Part shown: positions 15,620 through 27,043 of the stretch, piece after piece | Position numbering within the stretch: the first letter of the stretch is position 1 | How the letters are laid out: each line of letters starts with the position of its first letter | Assembly: GCA_028681135.1 (NCBI GenBank) | Contig: JAQUJC010000031.1 | Location: 1-39,072 of the forward strand | From: Kiritimatiellia bacterium | GTDB lineage: Bacteria > Verrucomicrobiota > Kiritimatiellia > CAIQIC01 > Lenti-01 | Direction: 5' to 3' | DNA length: 39,072 nucleotides | Made by a program: the position numbers and the translations under genes | The notes under the pieces: generated by a model | Told to the model about the DNA's origin: nothing | Databases searched by the model: none | Seen by the model: the letters and a program-made list of their open reading frames with translations, nothing else

Positions 15620-18600
15620 ATGGTTGAAAGAATCAATTTTGGCGAGTTGTCCGATGTGGTGGCGCTGCCGGATCTGATCGAGATCCAGACCCGCTCGTAT
15701 CGCGAATTTCTGCAAATGGATGTGGCGCCGACCAAGCGCAAGTCCGTTGGATTGCAGGCGGTATTCAAAGAGGTTTTCCCGATCGAAAGCTATGACGGGA
15801 AATGTCTGTTGGATTTTGTGAAGTATGACATCACGCCCCCGAAGCAATCCGCGTTTGAGTCGCTGAAAGAAAGCGAATCATACACGGCGGCGTTGCATGT
15901 CACGTTTCGCCTCAAGAACGAGGATGAAGTGCGCGAAGAAACCGTCTTCATGGGCGAGGTGCCCCTGATCACGGAGCAGGGCACGTTTATCGTCAATGGT
16001 GCCGAGCGGGTCATTGTGAGCCAATTGCACCGGTCGCCGGGCATTTGCTTCGAGCAAAGCGTTCACGCCAACGGCACCCTGCTGTATTCGTTCCGGATCA
16101 TTCCAGACCGCGGATCCTGGGTGGAAGTGCAGTTCGATACCTCGGACATGCTGAATATCTACCTGGACCGAAAGAAACGGCGCCGGAAGTTTCTGGCGAC
16201 GACCTTTTTGCGGGCGCTGGGCTATGGCACCGATGACGAATTGCTGGGGCTGTTTTATACGTTTGAAACCATCCAGGTGGCGAAGGCGAAGCCGGAGCAA
16301 CTGATCAACCGGGTCGTCAAGGCCAACGTGGTGGATGCGGACAGCCAGAGCATTTTGGTGGCGAAATTTGAACCGGTCACCCAGGATTTGCTCAAGCAGC
16401 TCGAAGCGGCTGGGATGGACAAGCTGGAGGTTGTGGATGTCTCGTGGGACGACGGCCTGCTGCTCAAAAGCATGCGCAAGGATACGTCGGACAATACCGA
16501 TGACGCGCTGAAAGATATTTATCACAAATTGCGTCCCGGCGACCCGCCGACCACCTCGAATGCACGGCAATTGCTGAAGCGCCTGTTTTTTGATCCGCGC
16601 CGCTATGATCTGGGGCGTGTGGGTCGTTACAAAATCCAGCAGAAACTGAATCTGGACCCCAAAAACCAAAGCCGGACGCTGGACAAGGAAGACTTTGTCG
16701 CGGCCGTCAAGTATGTGGTGGGCCTGCGTCAGGGTGCCGGTACCATTGATGATATCGATCATCTGGGCAGCCGCCGCATTCGGACGGTGGGCGAACTGGT
16801 TGAAAACCAGTGCCGGGTGGGCTTGGCCCGAACCGAGCGCCTGGTGCGCGAGCGCATGACCGTGTTTGACCAGCAAGCTGAAAAGCTAACCCCACAGAAA
16901 TTGATCAATCCCAAGGCGTTGGCTGCGGTGATTCGGGACTTCTTTGGGCGGAGCCAACTCTCGCAGTTTATGGATCAAACCAATCCGCTGGCCGAACTGA
17001 CCCATAAGCGCCGCCTGAGTGCCCTGGGGCCGGGGGGGCTTAGCCGTGAGCGTGCGGGCTTTGAAGTCCGCGATGTGCATTCGTCGCATTACGGCCGTAT
17101 TTGTCCCATCGAAACGCCGGAAGGGCCGAACATCGGCCTGATTTCGTCGCTGTCGATGTATGCGCGAATCAACGAGTTCGGTTTCATCGAGACCCCGTAT
17201 CGCCGCGTGGAAAATAACAAGGTCAGCGAACATGTGGACTACCTCACTGCCGATCAAGAGGAAAACTATGTGATTGCGCAAGCAAATGCGCCATTGAATC
17301 CCGATGGATCGTTTGAACGTGATACGGTGGCGGGCCGTTGGCGCGGGGAATTTCTGGAAGTGGAATCCACCCGGGCCAACTACATGGATGTTTCGCCCAA
17401 GCAGGTGGTGTCCGTTGCCGCGGGACTCATCCCGTTTTTGGAACACGATGATGCCAACCGCGCGCTGATGGGGGCCAATATGCAGCGTCAGGCGGTGCCC
17501 CTGCTTAAGGCCGAGGCGCCGTATGTCGCGACCGGCATTGAGGGTCGGGTGGCGCGAGATAGCCGCGTCATGATGCTGGCCAGCGCCGCCGGCACCGTGG
17601 CCTATGTCGCCGCCGACCGGGTGGTGGTCTCCAAGGACGGTACCATGCCGCTCAAAAAGACCCCGCAGGATCAGTATCAGATATATGAGCTGCGCAAATT
17701 CACCCGCTCCAATGCGGGCACCTGCATTAATCAGCATCCCATTGTCAAGAAGGGCCAGAAGATCAAGAAGGGCGATGTCCTGGCGGACGGCCCGCTGACC
17801 GATCAGGGCGAATTGGCGCTGGGACGCAACGTCCTGGCGGCGTTCATGCCGTGGTGCGGCTACAACTTCGAAGATGCCATTTTGCTTAATGAGCGGTTGG
17901 TGTCGGATGATGTCTTTACGTCGGTACATGTGGAGGAATTCGAATGCGGCGCCCGCGACACCAAGCTGGGGCCGGAAGAAATCACCCGCGACATTCCGAA
18001 CGTCGGCGAAGAAGCCCTGAAAAATCTGGGCCTCGACGGCGTCGTGCGCATCGGAGCGGAAGTCCGTCCGGGCGATATCCTGGTGGGTAAAATTACGCCC
18101 AAAAGCGAAACCGAATTGGCCCCCGAAGAGAAATTACTGCGGGCGATTTTCGGCGAGAAAGCAGCGGAGGTCCGTGACACCTCTCTGACAGTGCCCAGCG
18201 GCACGTATGGGATCGTGATGGATGTGAAGACCACCTCCCGCGATCTGCCCCAACGCACCAAGATGACCGCAAATGAGCGTCGTAAACAGCAAAAGCAAAT
18301 GCTGGATGATTTCGACAAACGTGAAGCGGAGTTAACCGAAAATCTGACCGATGCACTGTCCAATATCCTGCTGGGCGAAAAAATTCCACTGGATGTGGTG
18401 AATGGGGAGACCGGGGAGATCATCATTCCCGCCAATCGCAAAATCACCAAGACGTTGCTGCGCAAGCTGGCGGCGGCGTGTGACGTGATCGCCATCGATC
18501 CCAGCCCCATTCAACAGAAGATCAGCACCATCATCGGTGAATATAGCTCGAAGTTTGCCCAACTGAGCGATGACCGCGAGAATATGGCGCTGCGGTTGGA

Positions 18601-19366
18601 GAGCGGTGAAGATGCGGAGGCCGGCATCATCAAGCAGGTCAAAGTCTATGTCGCCAGCAAGAAGAAGTTGAGTGTGGGTGACAAGATGTCGGGCCGCCAC
18701 GGCAATAAGGGCGTGGTGGCGCGAGTCCTGCCGGAAGAAGACATGCCCTTCCTGCCCGACGGAACTGCGGTGGACATCGTGCTTAACCCCCTGGGCGTGC
18801 CCTCGCGTATGAACGTGGGCCAGGTTCTGGAAACCCATCTGGGCATGGCCTGCAAGGTGCTGGGGGTGCATGCCGCCACCCCGGTCTTCGATGGTTGTCC
18901 GGAAGCCGAAATCTGGAAGCTGATGAAAAAGGCTGATTTGCCTGACGATGGAAAAACGGTGCTGTATGACGGACGAACCGGCGACCCATTTGACCAGCGG
19001 GTGGTCGTGGGCGTGATGTATATGCTCAAACTGCACCATCTGGTCAGCGACAAAATTCATGCCCGAGCCGTGGGGCCCTACAGCCTGGTGACCCAGCAGC
19101 CGCTGGGCGGCAAGGCCCAGTACGGCGGACAGCGCTTCGGTGAAATGGAAGTGTGGGCCATGGAGGCGTATGGGGCCGCCTACGCCCTCCAGGAACTGCT
19201 GACCGTCAAGAGCGACGATGTCGCTGGCCGTACCCGGATTTATGAATCAATTGTCAAGGGGACCAATTCCCTCGAGGCGGGCGTGCCGGAATCATTCAAC
19301 GTGCTCATGAAAGAAATCCAGAGCCTAGCACTGGATATTCGCGTGCAGCGCCAAGAAGAAGAGTAA
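15620..19366 (+). CDS. rpoB: DNA-directed RNA polymerase subunit beta
   Basis: A 1248-residue beta subunit. The start is the ATG at 15620 ([20 protein letters not shown]), since the 18 residues of the longer frame overlap the attenuator region and have no family match. The rifampicin cluster (around residues 440-475) reads [30 protein letters not shown]. Residues equivalent to E. coli Q513, D516, H526, R529 and S531 are kept, with Thr for N518, so sensitivity is predicted. Downstream are [12 protein letters not shown], the [14 protein letters not shown] motif and the C-terminal [20 protein letters not shown] clamp motif. Confidence 0.97.
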   Translation: MVERINFGELSDVVALPDLIEIQTRSYREFLQMDVAPTKRKSVGLQAVFKEVFPIESYDGKCLLDFVKYDITPPKQSAFESLKESESYTAALHVTFRLKNEDEVREETVFMGEVPLITEQGTFIVNGAERVIVSQLHRSPGICFEQSVHANGTLLYSFRIIPDRGSWVEVQFDTSDMLNIYLDRKKRRRKFLATTFLRALGYGTDDELLGLFYTFETIQVAKAKPEQLINRVVKANVVDADSQSILVAKFEPVTQDLLKQLEAAGMDKLEVVDVSWDDGLLLKSMRKDTSDNTDDALKDIYHKLRPGDPPTTSNARQLLKRLFFDPRRYDLGRVGRYKIQQKLNLDPKNQSRTLDKEDFVAAVKYVVGLRQGAGTIDDIDHLGSRRIRTVGELVENQCRVGLARTERLVRERMTVFDQQAEKLTPQKLINPKALAAVIRDFFGRSQLSQFMDQTNPLAELTHKRRLSALGPGGLSRERAGFEVRDVHSSHYGRICPIETPEGPNIGLISSLSMYARINEFGFIETPYRRVENNKVSEHVDYLTADQEENYVIAQANAPLNPDGSFERDTVAGRWRGEFLEVESTRANYMDVSPKQVVSVAAGLIPFLEHDDANRALMGANMQRQAVPLLKAEAPYVATGIEGRVARDSRVMMLASAAGTVAYVAADRVVVSKDGTMPLKKTPQDQYQIYELRKFTRSNAGTCINQHPIVKKGQKIKKGDVLADGPLTDQGELALGRNVLAAFMPWCGYNFEDAILLNERLVSDDVFTSVHVEEFECGARDTKLGPEEITRDIPNVGEEALKNLGLDGVVRIGAEVRPGDILVGKITPKSETELAPEEKLLRAIFGEKAAEVRDTSLTVPSGTYGIVMDVKTTSRDLPQRTKMTANERRKQQKQMLDDFDKREAELTENLTDALSNILLGEKIPLDVVNGETGEIIIPANRKITKTLLRKLAAACDVIAIDPSPIQQKISTIIGEYSSKFAQLSDDRENMALRLESGEDAEAGIIKQVKVYVASKKKLSVGDKMSGRHGNKGVVARVLPEEDMPFLPDGTAVDIVLNPLGVPSRMNVGQVLETHLGMACKVLGVHAATPVFDGCPEAEIWKLMKKADLPDDGKTVLYDGRTGDPFDQRVVVGVMYMLKLHHLVSDKIHARAVGPYSLVTQQPLGGKAQYGGQRFGEMEVWAMEAYGAAYALQELLTVKSDDVAGRTRIYESIVKGTNSLEAGVPESFNVLMKEIQSLALDIRVQRQEEE

Positions 19367-19424
19367 GCGCCCTGCCGTGCCTGCAACCTGCAACATGGAA
19401 CGTGTGAGATAGAGGAGGTCCGCG

Positions 19425-22400
19425 GTGGAACCCAATCCTGCCAAGCCTATTTTTGATACTGAATCCCAGCCGGGATTTGACTTCGTCACCATTACCCTGG
19501 CCGCGCCGGAAACGGTCCGCTCCTGGAGTCATGGGGAAGTCAAGAATCCCGAAACCATCAACTACCGGACCTTCAAGCCCGAAAAGGGCGGATTGTTCTG
19601 TGAGCGTATTTTTGGGCCGACCAAGGACTGGGAGTGTTCGTGCGGCAAGTATAAGCGCATCAAACATAAAAATATTGTCTGCGACCGCTGCGGCGTTGAA
19701 GTGACGCTGGCGCGTGTGCGCCGTGATCGAATGGGCCATATCGAACTGGCGGTGCCGGTGTCGCACCTGTGGTTCTTCAAGTGCGCGCCCAGCCGCATGG
19801 CCACGGTGCTGGACATGACCGCCAAAGCCCTCGAGCGTGTGCTGTACTACGAAGATTATATCGTGGTGGATCCCGGCGATACGGCCTTGGAGCCGCGCCA
19901 GCTTCTCAATGAAGATGAATATCGTGAAGCGCTGGACGCCTATGGCGATACCTTTGTGGCCAAGATGGGGGCCGAGGGGGTCCGTGAGATTCTGGCCCGT
20001 ATCGATCTGGTCGAGGAATTGGACCAGCTCGAGACCGCGATGGAAAACACCCGCAGCAAGCAGACGCGCAAGAAGCTGACGAAACGGATGAAAATTATTG
20101 ATTCCTTCCGCACCAGCCACACCCGCCCCGAATGGATGATCCTGGAGGTGCTGCCTGTGATTCCCCCGGACTTGCGTCCGTTGGTGCCGCTGGAGGGGGG
20201 GCGCTTTGCGACCAGCGATCTCAACGATCTCTATCGGCGGGTGATCAATCGCAATAACCGCCTGAAAAACCTGTTGCAGTTGAAGACGCCAGACGTGATC
20301 GTGCGAAACGAGAAACGGATGCTGCAGGAAGCCGTGGATGCCTTGTTTGACAATGGCCGCCATGGCCGAGCCGTGACGGGCGCGGGCAACCGCCCGCTAA
20401 AATCGCTCAGCGACATGCTCAAGGGCAAGCAGGGGCGTTTCCGCCAAAACCTGTTGGGCAAGCGCGTGGATTATTCGGGGCGCTCTGTCATTGTCATTGG
20501 CCCGGGCCTGCGCATGAATCAGTGCGGATTGCCCAAGAAAATGGCGTTGGTCCTGTTTGAGCCGTTCATCATCCGCCGTCTCAAGGCCATGGGCGTCGTG
20601 CATACGGTGCGCAGCGCCAAGAAGATGATCGAGCGCGAAGAGGATCAGGTGTGGGATATTCTCGAGGAAGTGACCCAGGGCCATACGGTGATGCTCAACC
20701 GTGCCCCCACCCTGCACCGCCTGTCGATCCAGTCGTTTGAGCCGGTGCTGATCGAAGGTGAGGCGATTCGGATTCATCCGTTGGTGTGTACCGCATACAA
20801 TGCGGACTTCGACGGCGACCAGATGGCGGTGCATGTGCCGCTGTCCATCGAAGCCCAGATGGAAAGCAAGCTGGTGATGCTGGCGTCGAACAATATCTTT
20901 TCGCCCTCCAGCGGCAAGCCCATTACGACGCCGACGCAAGATATCGCCCTGGGTTGCTACTATCTCACCGTCGATTCGCAGCGGGAGCGCCTGCGTTCCC
21001 GCCAGGCCAAGGTGTCCGACGCAATCGAGCATTTGCCGATCTTTACCGACTTCCAGGAAGTCCATACCGCCTACGATAGCGGGGCATTGAACCTACACAG
21101 TCGCATCCGCTTCAGGAATCCCGACTACCAGACCGAAACCCAATACGGGGTGAAGGACCGGTCAGTCATTACCACGACGGCGGGACGCGTGTTCTTTAAC
21201 GAAATTTGGCCCGATGCCATGGGCTTCTTTAATGCCGCTGTGCCGAAAAAGAAGCTCGAGGAACTCATTCGCCATTGCTACGAGGTCGCCGGCCACGAGG
21301 AAACAGTCAAGACCCTCGACGCTGTCAAGGATCTCGGATTCGAGAGTGCCACCCGGGCCGGGTTCTCCGTTGGCATCGTTGATATGATTGTGCCCGAGAC
21401 CAAGGACAAGACCATCGATATCGCTCGCAAATCCCTGGCGGAGGTCGAGTCGCAGTATCGTAAGGGCATCATTACCGATGGCGAGCGGTACAATAAAATC
21501 ATCGATGTGTGGACCCATGCCACCGACGAAGTGTCGGGGCAGATGTTCCGGGCCATGGAGTATAACGAATCACGCAGCGAAGTGAATCCGCTCTTTATGA
21601 TGGTGGATTCCGGCGCGCGCGGTAACCGCCAGCAGATTCGCCAATTGGCCGGTATGCGCGGTCTGATGGCTAAGCCCTCCGGCGAAATTATCGAACGGCC
21701 CATTTTGGCCAACTTCCGCGAAGGTCTGAGCGTGCTCGAGTATTTTATCTCGACCCACGGCGCGCGCAAGGGCCTCGCCGACACCGCGCTGAAGACCGCC
21801 GACTCGGGCTACATGACCCGCAAGCTGGTGGATGTCTCCCAGGATGTCATCGTGGTGGAAGAAGACTGCGGGACTCTCAACGGCATCGAGGTGTTCGCCA
21901 TTATGCAAGGGGACGAAGAGCTGGTCCCGCTGACCCAGCGCATCCTTGGCCGTACCACGGTGGACGATATCCGCGCGCCTCGCACCGGCGAGATGATTGT
22001 GGCCGCTGGCTATGAAATTGATGAAAAGGTTGCAGAGAAAATCCGCCGGGCCGAAATCGAAAGCGTCAAAATCCGCTCGGTGCTGACCTGCGAGTCCCGG
22101 CGCGGTATTTGCGCCAAGTGCTACGGCCGCAATCTAGCCACTGGGCATACCGCGGTATTGGGCGAGGCGACCGGCATCATCGCCGCCCAGTCCATCGGCG
22201 AGCCGGGGACGCAGTTGACAATGCGGACCTTTCATATCGGCGGCACGGCCAGCAGCACCTTCAAGCAACCCGAAATTGTCGTCAAGCAGGATGGGGTGGT
22301 CAAGTACGAGGAGCTGTATTCGGTTCCCGGACCGGACGGCAACCATATTGTGCTGAATAAAAGCGGGATGCTCGGGCTCTACGACAAAGAGGGCCGCGAA

Positions 22401-23591
22401 CTTGAACGCCACGCTGTGCCGCTGGGCAGTGTGCTGCCCATCCAGGATGGCGACAAAGCCAAAAAAGGCCAGGCCATTGCCAAGTGGGACCCGTATAATG
22501 TGCCCATCCTCGGCGAATATGCCGGAGTGGTGGATACCCGCGATTTCATGATGGGAGTCACCGTCCGCAAGGAAACCGATGAAGCCACCGGTATGGAGGA
22601 TTTGGTCATCCTCGAACATCGTGACGAGATTCACCCGCAAATCATGATCCGGGATGCGGCGGACCGTAAAAAAATTCTGGCCACCTACACCATGCCCGCC
22701 GGCGCGCATGTGTCGGTCTCCAAGGGTGATACCATTACGGCGGGCACCGTCATCGCCAAAACGCCGCGCAAACAGGCCCGGACCAAGGATATTACCGGCG
22801 GGTTGCCGCGCGTGTCTGAACTCTTCGAGGCGCGTAAACCCAAGGATGCCGCCGATATCGCTAAGATCGACGGGATTGTCGAAATGGCGGGCAGCACCCG
22901 TGGCCGTCGCAAGCTGTTGGTACGCGACCCCATTACCGATGATACCGAAGAGCATCTGATCCCGCTCAATAAACATATCGTGGTCTATGCCGGGGACCGA
23001 GTCCGGAAGGGCCAGTCCCTGACCGAAGGCCCGGTCGTGCCTCAGGAAATCCTCGAAGTTTGCGGCCCGCAGGAACTGCAAGAGTACCTGGTGAACGAAG
23101 TGCAGGAGGTCTATCGTCTCCAGGGCGTGGAAATCAACGACAAGCACATCGAAATCATTGTGCGGCAAATGCTGCGCAAGGTTCGGATTACTGAGCCCGG
23201 CGACACCGAATTTCTCTGGGGCGAACAGGTTGAGAAGCAAACCTTCCTCGAGGTCAACCGCACGGTGGCCGAAGAGGGACGTAAGCCGGCCGAGGCGGCA
23301 CCGCTACTGCTTGGCATTACCAAGGCCTCCCTGGAGACCGAAAGCTTCATTGCGGCGGCCTCGTTCCAGGATACGACCCGGGTGTTGACCGACGCCGCGA
23401 CATTGGCCCGTCGGGATAATCTGCGCGGGTTCAAGGAAAACGTCATTATGGGCCATGTGATTCCGGCTGGAACCGGGTTCTCAATGTACCGCAATATCAA
23501 GCTGGTGCCCCTCGCCGAGCCCATTTCGGCCGAGGAATTGCTGGGCGACCAGTTGGCCACGGTGCCGGGAACGTCCTATTTCGAAGCCTGA
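19425..23591 (+). CDS. rpoC: DNA-directed RNA polymerase subunit beta'
   Basis: A 1388-residue beta' subunit. It starts at GTG 19425, 5 bases after GAGGAGGT. The N-terminal zinc site is C71, C73, C86 and C89. The catalytic magnesium loop [12 protein letters not shown] is near residue 460. The second zinc site ([13 protein letters not shown]) is near 890 and the trigger loop region ([16 protein letters not shown]) near 925-940. The gap to rpoB is 58 bases. It ends the operon; an intrinsic terminator follows within 30 bases. Confidence 0.97.
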   Translation: MEPNPAKPIFDTESQPGFDFVTITLAAPETVRSWSHGEVKNPETINYRTFKPEKGGLFCERIFGPTKDWECSCGKYKRIKHKNIVCDRCGVEVTLARVRRDRMGHIELAVPVSHLWFFKCAPSRMATVLDMTAKALERVLYYEDYIVVDPGDTALEPRQLLNEDEYREALDAYGDTFVAKMGAEGVREILARIDLVEELDQLETAMENTRSKQTRKKLTKRMKIIDSFRTSHTRPEWMILEVLPVIPPDLRPLVPLEGGRFATSDLNDLYRRVINRNNRLKNLLQLKTPDVIVRNEKRMLQEAVDALFDNGRHGRAVTGAGNRPLKSLSDMLKGKQGRFRQNLLGKRVDYSGRSVIVIGPGLRMNQCGLPKKMALVLFEPFIIRRLKAMGVVHTVRSAKKMIEREEDQVWDILEEVTQGHTVMLNRAPTLHRLSIQSFEPVLIEGEAIRIHPLVCTAYNADFDGDQMAVHVPLSIEAQMESKLVMLASNNIFSPSSGKPITTPTQDIALGCYYLTVDSQRERLRSRQAKVSDAIEHLPIFTDFQEVHTAYDSGALNLHSRIRFRNPDYQTETQYGVKDRSVITTTAGRVFFNEIWPDAMGFFNAAVPKKKLEELIRHCYEVAGHEETVKTLDAVKDLGFESATRAGFSVGIVDMIVPETKDKTIDIARKSLAEVESQYRKGIITDGERYNKIIDVWTHATDEVSGQMFRAMEYNESRSEVNPLFMMVDSGARGNRQQIRQLAGMRGLMAKPSGEIIERPILANFREGLSVLEYFISTHGARKGLADTALKTADSGYMTRKLVDVSQDVIVVEEDCGTLNGIEVFAIMQGDEELVPLTQRILGRTTVDDIRAPRTGEMIVAAGYEIDEKVAEKIRRAEIESVKIRSVLTCESRRGICAKCYGRNLATGHTAVLGEATGIIAAQSIGEPGTQLTMRTFHIGGTASSTFKQPEIVVKQDGVVKYEELYSVPGPDGNHIVLNKSGMLGLYDKEGRELERHAVPLGSVLPIQDGDKAKKGQAIAKWDPYNVPILGEYAGVVDTRDFMMGVTVRKETDEATGMEDLVILEHRDEIHPQIMIRDAADRKKILATYTMPAGAHVSVSKGDTITAGTVIAKTPRKQARTKDITGGLPRVSELFEARKPKDAADIAKIDGIVEMAGSTRGRRKLLVRDPITDDTEEHLIPLNKHIVVYAGDRVRKGQSLTEGPVVPQEILEVCGPQELQEYLVNEVQEVYRLQGVEINDKHIEIIVRQMLRKVRITEPGDTEFLWGEQVEKQTFLEVNRTVAEEGRKPAEAAPLLLGITKASLETESFIAAASFQDTTRVLTDAATLARRDNLRGFKENVIMGHVIPAGTGFSMYRNIKLVPLAEPISAEELLGDQLATVPGTSYFEA

Positions 23592-23616
23592 TCGAGGGGA
23601 TATTCTCATTGCTCCA

Positions 23617-23646
23617 ACGGCCCGGCTCATGCCGGGCCGTTTGAGT
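23617..23646 (+). terminator. Intrinsic terminator after rpoC
   Basis: ACGGCCCGGC and GCCGGGCCGT form a perfect 10-bp GC-rich stem with a TCAT loop, followed by TTGAGTTT. The T-run is imperfect, but position 25 bases after the rpoC stop and the stem strength support a terminator for the rpl-rpo operon. Confidence 0.8.
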
Positions 23647-23690
23647 TTGCCGGGCTTTCCAAATCCGTCGGCATTTGAGAAGCTATCACC

Positions 23691-23765
23691 ATGAATACGC
23701 TCGTGTCGGCCGTGATGATCTTGTGGATTTTTGGCATGGTGATCTACCTCACCAAGGACCTGTAG
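23691..23765 (+). CDS. Candidate 24-residue membrane microprotein
   Basis: A short ORF with ATG start and TAG stop between the rpoC terminator and priA. The peptide has a short polar N-terminus, one continuous hydrophobic run (VSAVMILWIFGMVIYL, residues 5-20) and a polar KDL end, the shape of a single-pass small membrane protein. The SD is weak (TTGAGAAGC upstream). It ends 9 bases before the priA start, so it could be a real gene, a translated leader for priA, or chance. No homolog is recognised. Confidence 0.45.
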   Translation: MNTLVSAVMILWIFGMVIYLTKDL

Positions 23766-23774
23766 AGCGCTCCT

Positions 23775-26000
23775 GTGCCCCCGACGATTGCTAGAATCAT
23801 CACTGACCTGGCCCTGGATCGGGAATTCGATTACCGCATACCCGACGCATGGATTGGGCAGGTTTCGATCGGCAGCGTGGTGCGCATCCCCTTCGGGCGC
23901 CGACATACGCGCGGGCTGGTCACGGCCCTGGTGGAGCACTCCGCCTGGCCCGATTTGAAAGCCATCGAGTCGGTGTCTTCCGCGCCGCCCCTGGTCGATG
24001 CGGCGATGCTGCGCCTGGCGCGGTGGATGGCGGATTACTATGCCGCGCCTTTTGAACAGGCCATTGCCGCCATCTTGCCCGCAGCTATTCGACGCGAGGG
24101 GGCCAAGTTCAAAAAACAACTCATCGCGCGAGTGGTGGACGGCCGGGAGCCTACGGCCCAAGAGGAAGAGCATCTAGCCAAGCGCAGCCCCCGCCAGGCG
24201 GCCGCCTGGGCACACCTCAAGGATGTGCGCGTGGCAACCGCCGCTGCTCTGGACGCGGAAACAGGCGTGTCGCGGGCAGGCTTGCGCAGCCTCGAAAAAA
24301 GGGGCTGGATTGAAGTGGCCCCCGGTGTCATTCGCCGTAACCCTCACGAGCGGCTGACGGTGCTGCCCACTGTGGCCCCCGCGCTGATGGATGAACAAAC
24401 GGCGGCCCTGGCGGCCGTTCACGAGCAGATGACGGCAAAACGTCCCGGGGTCATTCTGCTGCACGGCGTGACCGGTAGCGGCAAGACCGAAGTCTATCTG
24501 GCTGCCATTCAGACAGCGCTGGATGCGGGGAAGGGGGCCATCGCCTTGGTACCAGAAATTTCCCTGACCCCTCAGGCTATGGAGCGGTTCCGAGGCCGCT
24601 TCGGCGATACCGTCGCCGTCTTGCACAGTCATTTGTCCGATGGCGAGCGCCATGACGAATGGCAGCGGATTGCAGCGGGTGACGCGCGCGTGGTGGTGGG
24701 CGCGCGTAGCGCGCTCTTTGCGCCGGTGCGGCCCTTGGGGCTGCTCGTGGTGGACGAAGAGCACGAACCGGCCTATAAACAAGACGAATCCCCCCGCTAT
24801 AATGCTCGTGATGTCGCCGTGATGCGTGGCCATCTCGACGGCTGTGCGGTTGTCTTGGGCAGCGCAACCCCATCGCTGGAATCTTTTCAGAATGCCCGCA
24901 ATGGCAAGTACCGCCTGGTGCAAATGCGCCGACGGGTGGATTGCCGCCTGATGCCCGTCGTGCGCGGGATTGACATGCGCGTGGAAACCGAAAAAGCGGG
25001 TACCCCTCACCTGTTATCGCAGGACCTGATCGACGCAATCCGGTTGCGGCTGGACCGCGCCGAACAGACGATCCTCTTCTTGAACCGCCGGGGATTTGCC
25101 ACCACCCTCATGTGTCCACTGTGCGGCCATGTGGAAACCTGTCCGAACTGCAGTGTCAAGCTGACCTATCACCGGCAGTCGGAACAGTTGCTCTGTCATG
25201 TCTGCGGGGAAGTGCGGTCGGTGCCGGCGCTGTGCAGCAACCCGGACTGCCGCAAGCCAACCATCAAAATGAGCGGTGTCGGCACCCAGCGGGTGGAAGC
25301 TGCAGTGGCAAAAATCTTTCCCCGGGCCCGGATCGCACGGATGGATTCCGACACCACCGGGGCCAAGGATTCTCACGCCCAGATTCTCGGGCGATTCCGC
25401 CGCGGCGATCTCGATATTCTCGTCGGCACCCAGATGATTGCCAAGGGGCTCGACTTTCCCAATGTGACGCTGGTGGGGGTGATCTTGGCGGACCTGAGCT
25501 TGCAAATGCCGGATTTCCGTGCCGCCGAGCGCACCTTTCAACTCCTGACGCAAGTGGCGGGCCGGGCCGGCCGCGGTGATGTGCCCGGCGAGGTGCTGGT
25601 CCAGACCTATGCGCCGTTTCATCCCGCCGTACAATCGGCTCGCCATGCCGATGCGGTCACCTTTTTTGATCAGGAAATTGAGATGCGGCGGGAGCTGGGC
25701 TATCCGCCCTTTACGCGGCTGACCACGGTGCTGTTCAAAGGCCGGGACGAACAGGCGGTGACGGCCTGTGCCAAAGAGGCGGCGGCCCGGTTGAAAGCGA
25801 ATGTGCCCGCGACAGTGAAGCTGACGGGGCCCGCCCCAGCTCCCCTCGCCAAGGCCAAAGGCTACTATCGCGTGCAATTCATGCTGCGGTCTGCCGCTGT
25901 TCGCGACTATGTCCCGGCGCTGCGGGGATTGCTTAAGGCCTTCACATTGCCCAAAGGCGTGGCCGTTGCCGTCAATGTGGACGCCCTGTCGCTGATGTAG
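23775..26000 (+). CDS. priA: Primosomal replication restart helicase PriA
   Basis: A 741-residue superfamily 2 DNA helicase that reloads the replisome at stalled forks. The N-terminal 3'-DNA-binding domain is followed by Walker A GVTGSGKTEVYL (about residue 230), the DEEH box (VVDEEHEPAYKQDE), zinc-binding cysteines in CPLCGHVETCPNC and CHVCGEVRS...CSNPDC, and the late helicase motifs (GTQRVEAAV; QVAGRAGRGDVPGEVLVQT). The GTG at 23775 is used; no better start lies nearby and the second residue onward (PPTIARIITDLALDREFDY) matches the family N-terminus. Confidence 0.95.
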   Translation: MPPTIARIITDLALDREFDYRIPDAWIGQVSIGSVVRIPFGRRHTRGLVTALVEHSAWPDLKAIESVSSAPPLVDAAMLRLARWMADYYAAPFEQAIAAILPAAIRREGAKFKKQLIARVVDGREPTAQEEEHLAKRSPRQAAAWAHLKDVRVATAAALDAETGVSRAGLRSLEKRGWIEVAPGVIRRNPHERLTVLPTVAPALMDEQTAALAAVHEQMTAKRPGVILLHGVTGSGKTEVYLAAIQTALDAGKGAIALVPEISLTPQAMERFRGRFGDTVAVLHSHLSDGERHDEWQRIAAGDARVVVGARSALFAPVRPLGLLVVDEEHEPAYKQDESPRYNARDVAVMRGHLDGCAVVLGSATPSLESFQNARNGKYRLVQMRRRVDCRLMPVVRGIDMRVETEKAGTPHLLSQDLIDAIRLRLDRAEQTILFLNRRGFATTLMCPLCGHVETCPNCSVKLTYHRQSEQLLCHVCGEVRSVPALCSNPDCRKPTIKMSGVGTQRVEAAVAKIFPRARIARMDSDTTGAKDSHAQILGRFRRGDLDILVGTQMIAKGLDFPNVTLVGVILADLSLQMPDFRAAERTFQLLTQVAGRAGRGDVPGEVLVQTYAPFHPAVQSARHADAVTFFDQEIEMRRELGYPPFTRLTTVLFKGRDEQAVTACAKEAAARLKANVPATVKLTGPAPAPLAKAKGYYRVQFMLRSAAVRDYVPALRGLLKAFTLPKGVAVAVNVDALSLM

Positions 26001-26055
26001 CTTCGGCTTGGCAGGTGGGGCGAAGTGGCGGCTCGACTCGTCCCGAGAATGGCGG

Positions 26056-26084
26056 TTGAGTCAGATGCGCGGCCGTGGCAGACT
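26056..26084 (+). promoter_or_regulatory. Promoter placed for a leaderless dapF transcript
   Basis: TTGAGT (26056-26061), a 17-base spacer, then CAGACT (26079-26084), with the dapF ATG only 6 bases further on. Initiation 6-8 bases after the -10 would start at or next to the A of the start codon. No Shine-Dalgarno precedes this ATG, which fits. The -10 is a weak match, so this is a hypothesis. Confidence 0.4.
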
Positions 26085-26090
26085 GCCCCC

Positions 26091-26885
26091 ATGAATGTCT
26101 CCTTCTGGAAAATGCAGGCCGCAGGCAACGATTTTATCCTGCTGGATGACCGATCAGGAACTTTCCCGGTAGCCGACAGTAACCGGATTGCACGCTGGTG
26201 CGACCGCCGACGGGGCATCGGGTCCGATGGCCTGATCCTCCTGCAGCGGTCGGCGACGGCCGATGTGCGCATGCGCTTTTTCAATCCGGATGGCACGGAA
26301 GCGGCGATGTGCGGCAATGGTGCACGCTGTGTCGCCCGCCTGGCCCATCACCTGGGCCTGGGGACGGATAACCTGCGCGTGGATACCGCTGCGGGCATCG
26401 TGCGCGCCGATCTGCTCGGGGACCGGGTCCGGCTACATTTGACGCCGCCGGTGGAGGCGCGTATGCATCTGAAAATTACCGGCCAAGGTCGCTCACTGAC
26501 GGTTCATTGCGTGGATACCGGCGTGCCACACGCCGTATGTCTGCTGGAGGATGTCGCCCAGACGGATGTGGCCGCCCTCGGGGCCTTGGTGCGCCATCAC
26601 CCGCTCTTTGCCCCGGCCGGGACGAATGCCGACTTTGTGCAGATTCGCGGACCCGATGCCCTGACCGTGCGCACCTATGAACGCGGGGTGGAGGCCGAAA
26701 CCCTGGCCTGCGGCACCGGCGTCGCCGCCGCGGCGTGGGTGGCCGTCAAATTGGGACGCGTCACCTCACCGGTACGCGTCACCACCGTCGGCGGCGATAC
26801 CCTGGACGTTGCCACCGATCCCCTGACCCTGACCGGCCCGGCCGAGTGGGTCTTTACCGGCGAGATACAGACCGATACCATTTAG
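26091..26885 (+). CDS. dapF: Diaminopimelate epimerase
   Basis: A 264-residue epimerase that converts LL- to meso-diaminopimelate for lysine and peptidoglycan synthesis. The two catalytic cysteines are visible: C74 in MCGNGARC and C207 in LACGTGVAAAA. The N-terminus FWKMQAAGNDFILLDD is the family signature, which sets the start at ATG 26091; the 22 residues of a longer frame overlap the proposed promoter. It supports a DAP-type peptidoglycan. priA lies just upstream on the same strand. Confidence 0.95.
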   Translation: MNVSFWKMQAAGNDFILLDDRSGTFPVADSNRIARWCDRRRGIGSDGLILLQRSATADVRMRFFNPDGTEAAMCGNGARCVARLAHHLGLGTDNLRVDTAAGIVRADLLGDRVRLHLTPPVEARMHLKITGQGRSLTVHCVDTGVPHAVCLLEDVAQTDVAALGALVRHHPLFAPAGTNADFVQIRGPDALTVRTYERGVEAETLACGTGVAAAAWVAVKLGRVTSPVRVTTVGGDTLDVATDPLTLTGPAEWVFTGEIQTDTI

Positions 26886-27043
26886 TCGGTTGACCCAACC
26901 ACCATGAGGGTTCAAAACGATGGCCTTATTTCTTTATGCGCATCGTTTCCAAGATCAGGTTTCTTCATCCCGCTTGTAGCCATACGGGCATGAGAAAAGA
27001 GAAAGTGTAATCGACGCCGGTTGATGGTATAGATAGTTTCATC

